Shown here in pieces: positions 61,803 to 64,000 of a stretch of DNA of 64,000 nucleotides; position 1 is the first letter of the stretch, and the number at the start of each line of letters is the position of its first letter. Origin of the DNA: Hirudinaria manillensis. Lineage: Eukaryota; Annelida; Clitellata; Hirudinida; Hirudinidae. Below the pieces are notes generated by a model. That model was not told the DNA's origin. It saw only the letters and a list, made by a program, of their open reading frames with translations, and did no database searches. The position numbers were made by a program, and so were the translations under genes. The DNA lies in contig CM067529.1 of the NCBI GenBank assembly GCA_034509925.1, positions 13,491,501-13,555,500 on the forward strand, written 5' to 3'.

Positions 61803-62999
61803 AGACACGAGAGTTTACCTTTGAAAATGCCAAACTTTCGCATCGTTTTAAATTATCTGTCCACGGGTAGCGAATGCCGTGCATTTCCAAACCATCTGTT
61901 TTTCATTAATGGATAGAGAACATGGTGTGGTCAACTATTTCCATGCTTGACTTGTGCAAAATGATTTAAAAGATGATACATTAGGGATGTGGGAAAGAGT
62001 AAAATGCCTCGGAATGCCAATTCAAAGCGATTCCATAGTAAGACTAGGTTGCCTCCTTTCACTTAGATTTTGAATACGAATGATTTGAGCTTAACTCAAT
62101 AGTGAGAAGCCTGATAAAAGATGTAATAAGAAATGTCTCGTTTATATGCAAAGCGGTCACTAATTAGTGGGAATAAATGTGCTCTTTAAGCAATGCTAAT
62201 TATTTCAACAAGAAATCACTCTGGAATAGAAATGGGGATATCACTGTGTCCACAATTGCGTGCCAATTTGTCAACAACATGACATGCGAGATGGTTAGTC
62301 GCACTTGAAAATAAAAGTGATGCGGAACATCGACTACGGCAACGAACGAGGGCAAAAAGTGCTGTTGTTCAAAGGAAGCACATCTCCAGCAAAATTCATG
62401 ATCTGTAAACTATAGACGAGTACGTCTTTCCGGTCGTTCCTCCCGTAATTTATTCCTTCGCATCGGAATATGGCTTCTCTCGAATAATAAGGGGAAATGC
62501 TCGCTGACATGCTTATCTTTAACAGCATTACCATTAATTGATATTATGTAATGCAATTACCAAGCAACAGCATCTCTTGAGGAACGTTGAGTACTCTTTA
62601 TTTAACATATTGCCTCTGATTCTCTCTGATTGCAAGGTTTCCTAATGATAAATGTAAACAATTACAAAAGCTTTTTTTTTACCAGAAACAATACAAACAT
62701 ATTCAGCCACATATTTATTACGATGGTTATTATTGTTATTACAACAGTGATCATTAACACTGTTGTCTATGAAACAAGGAGTTAAATTCAACAAATTTAA
62801 AATCATACAATTGAAGGCTAATTAAACCGCTATGCAAAATAAATAGAAATATACATATGTAGCATTGACAGGAAATAATCTTACATATATTAGTAATCAA
62901 CATCAGTAGTGATAACAACAACAGCAACAACAATATCCTAAGTGTAAAATTTGAACAAAAAAGAGACAAAAACAATCTTATAGTTGCTAACCACTGCAA
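61803..62999. other. Spacer between UTP4 and the right-edge gene
   Basis: About 1.2 kb between convergent stop codons, expected to hold both 3' UTRs. AT-rich; CAACAACAGCAACAACAA near 62917. No gene seen. Confidence 0.55.
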
Positions 63000-64000
63000 T
63001 CAGGAGGCAGCAGTCACGTGGCAAATAGTCCTGTTAGGTGGGACGACAGAAGAGCGATAGGAGAAGAGCTTTTCGCGAGATTCGAGACCTTTTGCGTAAC
63101 TGCCGTAAGACTGCTCGCCATCCCTGGTCAGGCGTATGGAAGGTGGCAAGTCGACGGAAGGTTGCAAGTCCGTGGAAAGTGGCAAGTCGATGGAAGCGCA
63201 CGTCTCTCGGCGACCGTACGATCTGCTCTTCGTCCTTTCCGAGAAACGAGTCGATGCCGCAAAGGGATCGACCGTCGTCGAGCGCGGGCCGGCGTTCGTT
63301 CCCGAGGACCTCCGCTCGGTTGAAATCATTCTCCTCTTCGTCTGCAGTTGCAAGCAATCGCTTCGTTCGACAGAGTCCCGAGGTCCTCCCCTGGTAAGCT
63401 CGCTCGCGATCTCGATCTCTCGGGTAGAACCGAGCTGATAATAGAAACACGAACTAGTTCAAAGACATCTCTTCTAAAGGAGGATGAGAAGTCTTTTTAT
63501 TATGTTTTTTCATGCACAAATTTGGCTAGGCAAAACAAGTTGGCAAGGTAAATATTCGTGAAAGGTTTAAAATGAGCAAAATGGTTTGCACAGATGCATC
63601 ATCGCCCATTGAATTATAAAATTGTCGAATGACACTATGAATCTAACCATTTCCACGCCCGTCTCTCCTAAGTCCGACGAATCATCAGGCGTCGACCGTC
63701 GTGAAAACGTGCGACGGCTTCCTTCGTGATGCTCCATCAGTCGTCGGTTTTTGCAGATGTTCACGAGGGCCAGGTAACAATCTTCGCAGACACACACCGG
63801 GTCGGGAGGCCTGCCGGTCGGATCGTGGCAGACGCGACAAAGATAGTAGCAGTCGGAGTAGCGAATGTCGTCGAGAGTTGTTGCTTTGCATTCGCACTGG
63901 CAACAAGTCGAGAGTTCTTGTCTGGGAATAACATCCGGTAGATCGCGAGGCCTCTCGGTCTTGTTTGGAGATCTCTCTTTCTTGCATTGTTTCAAATGCT
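63000..64000 (-). CDS. Unrecognised Cys-rich protein, 5' part off the right edge
   Basis: Two exons join in phase: one from beyond 64000 to 63648 (GAAATG|GTTAGA) and one from 63341 (CAACTGCAG acceptor) to the stop at 63000-63002. The first exon carries a dense Cys array: TCCQCECKATTLDDIRY, then DCYYLCRVCHDPTG, PVCVCEDCYLALVNIC, spaced like a treble-clef or B-box/RING-type zinc module. The second is Arg/Ser-rich with a three-fold hexapeptide (SxDLxP type) and ends CHVTAAS. I cannot name the family. The strong zinc-ligand pattern and the exon-like composition support a real gene; the 3' half is less certain. Confidence 0.6.

Noticed and set aside
1..64000. CRISPR arrays, prokaryotic operons, phage or insertion sequences
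   Set aside because: Introns, splice signals, tRNA intron and gene content are animal nuclear; the repeats are satellites or microsatellites without spacer-repeat structure.

Overview
The window is animal nuclear DNA: intron-rich protein genes (mostly GT-AG introns of about 60 to 1,000 bases), AT-rich introns and spacers full of short tandem repeats, GC-richer exons, and one intron-containing tRNA gene. Gene content and a three-repeat gelsolin-like protein of the kind known from annelids suggest a lophotrochozoan, perhaps a leech-like annelid. The species is inference; I could not search a database.

Layout, left to right: a gelsolin/severin-like actin regulator (minus strand, runs off the left edge); MLH3, a MutL-family mismatch-repair and meiotic endonuclease (minus); phosphorylase b kinase regulatory alpha subunit (plus, 34 exons); dynamin (minus); a four-KH FUBP/KHSRP-type protein (minus) whose sixth-to-eighth exon interval holds a nested satellite array; an NAD-binding 3-hydroxyacyl-CoA-dehydrogenase-like domain joined to a C-terminal RING finger (plus); tRNA-Ile(UAU) with an intron (minus); ZW10 (plus); a spacer of about 5.7 kb with a small GC-rich insertion; an unrecognised two-exon KEN-box protein (minus); a second gene-poor stretch with two orphan coding-like fragments; RNF141 (minus); UTP4/cirhin (plus); and an unrecognised Cys-rich gene running off the right edge (minus).

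The genes do not form one pathway. They are independent housekeeping and signalling genes: actin severing, DNA repair, glycogenolysis control, endocytosis, RNA binding, kinetochore/vesicle tethering, ubiquitin ligation and ribosome biogenesis. Three pairs are head to head with 0.5 to 0.75 kb between start codons (MLH3/PHKA, FUBP/3HCDH-RING, RNF141/UTP4), which suggests shared promoters.

The most interesting points are the apparently catalytically dead dehydrogenase-RING fusion, the higher-order satellite inside the KH-protein gene, two-unit telomere-like TTAGGG insertions bounded by direct duplications, a 9-base microexon that completes a likely PKA site in the kinase alpha subunit, a tandem array of copies of one 5' splice site in dynamin, and two GC-AG introns. 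Exon boundaries were built by hand from reading frame, splice consensus and family resemblance. For nearly every gene the exon lengths add up in phase, but individual edges may be off by a base or a codon.
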